A stretch of DNA of 64,000 nucleotides from Bacteroidales bacterium (GTDB taxonomy: Bacteria; Bacteroidota; Bacteroidia; Bacteroidales; UBA932), in NCBI GenBank assembly GCA_017469845.1, contig JAFUFP010000028.1:1-64000 (forward strand), written 5' to 3'. The notes beneath the pieces are model-generated. The model was not told the origin of the DNA. It saw only the letters and a list, made by a program, of their open reading frames with translations, and made no database searches. This document shows positions 62,274 to 64,000 of the stretch, piece by piece. The position numbers and the translations under genes were made by a program. The first letter of the stretch is position 1, and each line of letters begins with the position of its first letter.

Positions 62274-63431
62274 ATGAAAACCAGCAGAACAATACTTAGA
62301 GCGGCTGCCCTCATGATGGGTGCGGCCTGCCTTTTCTCATGCTCCAAAGGAGCCAGGATCAACGGAACGGTGAATGACGACCCGGATGACAAGGTGATCG
62401 TGAAGATTCTCGATGCCGGAAAGCTGAATGTCCTCGACACCGTCAAGACCGACAAGAACGGCGCGTTCAAGTACGATGTCGCCGTCAAGAAAGGACAGCC
62501 GGAGTTCGTTTATCTTTTCCATGGTGACAAGAGAATCGCTTCCCTTCTTCTCCAGAACGGCGAAAAGGCCGTGGTCAAGACCGACACTTTGGGCAACTAT
62601 TCGGTGACGGGTTCTCCCGAAACCGAGAAACTGATGGAAGTGGAGAGGAACGAGATCGAATTCAACAACAAGTTCGCGTCCACTACCGCCCGCCTCAACG
62701 ACCTCGATCCGAATTCGGCGGAGGCCGCAGACGTCAGACGTGATCTCACCAAGCAGTACATCGCATACTACCGCAACTGCGTCCAGTACGTGATGAAGAA
62801 CCCCAAATCCCTCACCGTGATTCCGGTTCTCAACCAGGTCATCGGAAACGGACTTCCCGTTTTTGACCAGCCTACTGACGCGATCCATTTCCGCAACTGC
62901 TGCGACTCCCTGATGACGGTATATCCGGATTCCAAGTACGTGAAGGCCCTTTCGGAGGAAGCGAAGAAGAGGCAGAATCTGCTCGAACTCAATGCCCGTC
63001 TCTCAACGGCGAGCGAACAGGGATTCATTAACCTGAATCTTCCCGACCAGAAGGGGCAGAGGGTGAACCTCAGTGATGTCGACTCAAAGGTTGTCATGGT
63101 GTATTTCTGGGCTTCGGAAGCGAGCGGACAGAACATGTTCAACCTCGATCAGCTCAAGCCCATCTACGATGACTTCCACGGAAAGGGATTCGAGATCTAT
63201 GCGGTGTCATTGGATACTGACAAGACCCTTTGGGCGACCACGATACGTAACCAGAACCTCGATTGGATCAATGTCTGCGACGGTCTGGGTTCCGCATCCC
63301 CTTCGGTCAATCTGTACAATGTCGCTTCCGTTCCTTCGGTGTACTTCATAGTTGACGGCTCGATGGTTATGGACGCTGCCGTGACGAACGGCCCCACCCT
63401 GAGGCGTTTCCTCCAGAATACCCTGAAGTAA
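62274..63431 (+). CDS. DUF4369/thioredoxin-fold lipoprotein lacking the CxxC
   Basis: Lipoprotein of 385 residues: signal with lipobox (ACLFSC), an N-terminal DUF4369-like beta domain (GTVNDDPDDKVIVKILDAG), a helical middle, and a C-terminal TlpA/AhpC-like thioredoxin fold. Where the active WCxxC would be, it reads FWASEASGQNM (~276-287), so both cysteines are gone. The rest of the fold (FEIYAVSLDTDKTLW, YNVASVPSVYFIVDG with the cis-proline) is kept. It probably binds or scaffolds in the periplasm and does not do disulfide chemistry. Confidence 0.85.
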   Translation: MKTSRTILRAAALMMGAACLFSCSKGARINGTVNDDPDDKVIVKILDAGKLNVLDTVKTDKNGAFKYDVAVKKGQPEFVYLFHGDKRIASLLLQNGEKAVVKTDTLGNYSVTGSPETEKLMEVERNEIEFNNKFASTTARLNDLDPNSAEAADVRRDLTKQYIAYYRNCVQYVMKNPKSLTVIPVLNQVIGNGLPVFDQPTDAIHFRNCCDSLMTVYPDSKYVKALSEEAKKRQNLLELNARLSTASEQGFINLNLPDQKGQRVNLSDVDSKVVMVYFWASEASGQNMFNLDQLKPIYDDFHGKGFEIYAVSLDTDKTLWATTIRNQNLDWINVCDGLGSASPSVNLYNVASVPSVYFIVDGSMVMDAAVTNGPTLRRFLQNTLK

Positions 63432-63453
63432 TCCGGAACATCATGATAACGTG

Positions 63454-63480
63454 AGAGCCGTCCCGAAAGGACGGCTCTTG
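63454..63480 (+). terminator. Terminator after the greA-HIT-lipoprotein genes
   Basis: AGAGCCGTCC (63454-63463) pairs perfectly with GGACGGCTCT (63469-63478), loop CGAAA. The tail (TGCGTTT) is only moderately T-rich. Confidence 0.6.
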
Positions 63481-63522
63481 CGTTTATGTCATGTCAATGT
63501 GTTTCCTGTCCGGATGGCTTTG

Positions 63523-64000
63523 TCAGTAGGGGAGCGCATCCATATGACGGTGGACCGTCCGGAGCAGTTCCTCAAGACTTTCACGGCAGTTGGCCGCGAC
63601 GACCATTGACGGGGCGTAAAGTGAAGGGGCGCCACCGTCGAAAGTGGCGATGCATCCTCCGGCTTCGGTGAGGATCACTTCCCCGGCGGCATAGTCCCAT
63701 GGCTGGAGCCTCATCTCGAAATACAGTTCCACCACTCCCTTGGCCATGAGGCAGAGTTCGAGTGCGGCCGAACCCCATCTTCTGGTATCGTTGCACTTCA
63801 TATGGACGTCGTAGATGATGTCCGAACAAGTCTTGGCGAATTCCTTGCGGTATGTGCTCATCGCACAGCACAGCAGCCCGTTGCTGAAGGGTCTTCCTGA
63901 AACGTGGATGGGCTCATCTCCCAGAAAAGCGCCGCAGCCCCTAAGGGCGGAGTACATCTCCCCACGTGAAGGGCTGTAGACGACTCCCAGGACCGGTCCC
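63523..64000 (-). CDS. Inositol monophosphatase family protein (partial, 5' end outside window)
   Basis: Metal-dependent sugar- or inositol-phosphate phosphatase. About 159 C-terminal codons lie in the window, and the frame is open through the right edge (PVLGVVYSPSRGEMYSALRGCGAFLG). The family's second metal motif WDYAAGEVILTEAGG is intact. The first metal motif would lie outside. An internal ATG at 63957 is not the start. CysQ-like activity on PAP is equally possible. Confidence 0.88.
   Translation of the reverse strand, partial: GPVLGVVYSPSRGEMYSALRGCGAFLGDEPIHVSGRPFSNGLLCCAMSTYRKEFAKTCSDIIYDVHMKCNDTRRWGSAALELCLMAKGVVELYFEMRLQPWDYAAGEVILTEAGGCIATFDGGAPSLYAPSMVVAANCRESLEELLRTVHRHMDALPY

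Noticed and set aside
1..64000. tRNA, rRNA or known riboswitch genes
   Set aside because: Intergenic gaps were read for tRNA T-loop and acceptor patterns and for common riboswitch cores; none was found, though weak or unusual ones could be missed by eye.

Overview
The window looks like a chromosomal segment from a Bacteroidota bacterium, most likely order Bacteroidales; the family cannot be fixed from this sequence. The evidence is threefold. Intergenic regions repeatedly carry the Bacteroidota promoter signature (a TAnnTTTG element with TTTG or TTG about 19-23 bases upstream). Starts lack purine-rich Shine-Dalgarno sequences. Several gene types and pairings are typical of the phylum: a fused glycogen synthase/alpha-glucan phosphorylase, a lysine-type phosphoglycerate dehydrogenase beside a DUF1015 gene, DUF3127, DUF4783 and DUF4834-like proteins, GH109-like lipoproteins, and a pRiA4b ORF-3-like gene before miaA. 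Genes are moderately GC-rich and tightly packed. No tRNA, rRNA, insertion sequence, phage or CRISPR array was seen.

Layout. 1-5.4 kb: the 5' part of a TolC-family efflux gene (minus, cut by the window edge), a divergent AraC regulator, then a sugar MFS transporter and a ROK sugar kinase. A compact promoter/two-hairpin/terminator unit (2641-2768) lies before the transporter. 5.4-10.4 kb (minus): YigZ, pyrB, serC, serA and DUF1015, a pyrimidine/serine block. 10.5-16.7 kb: pRiA4b ORF-3-like gene and miaA, the convergent FKBP lipoprotein and SSB-like DUF3127 genes, recQ and a PHP phosphatase. 17-24 kb (plus): small membrane protein, dnaG, metG, and two lipoproteins (GH109-like and DUF362). 24-27 kb (minus): dnaX and an lptB-like ATPase with a charged tail. 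27-35.9 kb: secreted protein, M16 peptidase, O-methyltransferase, GH36 alpha-galactosidase (minus), sigma-54-type response regulator without an HTH (minus), cmk, ispH, efp.

35.9-36.8 kb is the only long non-coding stretch. It is AT-rich and holds 33-bp tandem repeats behind a promoter-like element, and a strong hairpin followed by a leader-like sequence ending in ATG-AAA-TAG. 36.8-46.6 kb: DUF4783 protein, rlmH, a very large NtrY-like histidine kinase, then a minus-strand run of pyrK, pyrD, ysxC, prs, a small membrane protein and der. 46.8-59.7 kb: xseA, xseB and a full glycogen gene set (branching enzyme, debranching enzyme, GT4 glycosyltransferase, GH57 enzyme, synthase/phosphorylase fusion). 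59.7-64 kb: ribF, a hypothetical membrane protein, greA, a HIT protein, a thioredoxin-fold lipoprotein without CxxC, and a partial inositol monophosphatase.

Most genes are housekeeping. The least explained signals are the 36-kb island, the promoter-terminator unit at 2.7 kb, the DUF1015 gene with its DGHHR motif inside a serine operon, and AT-rich promoter-like segments embedded in the 3' ends of two glycogen genes.
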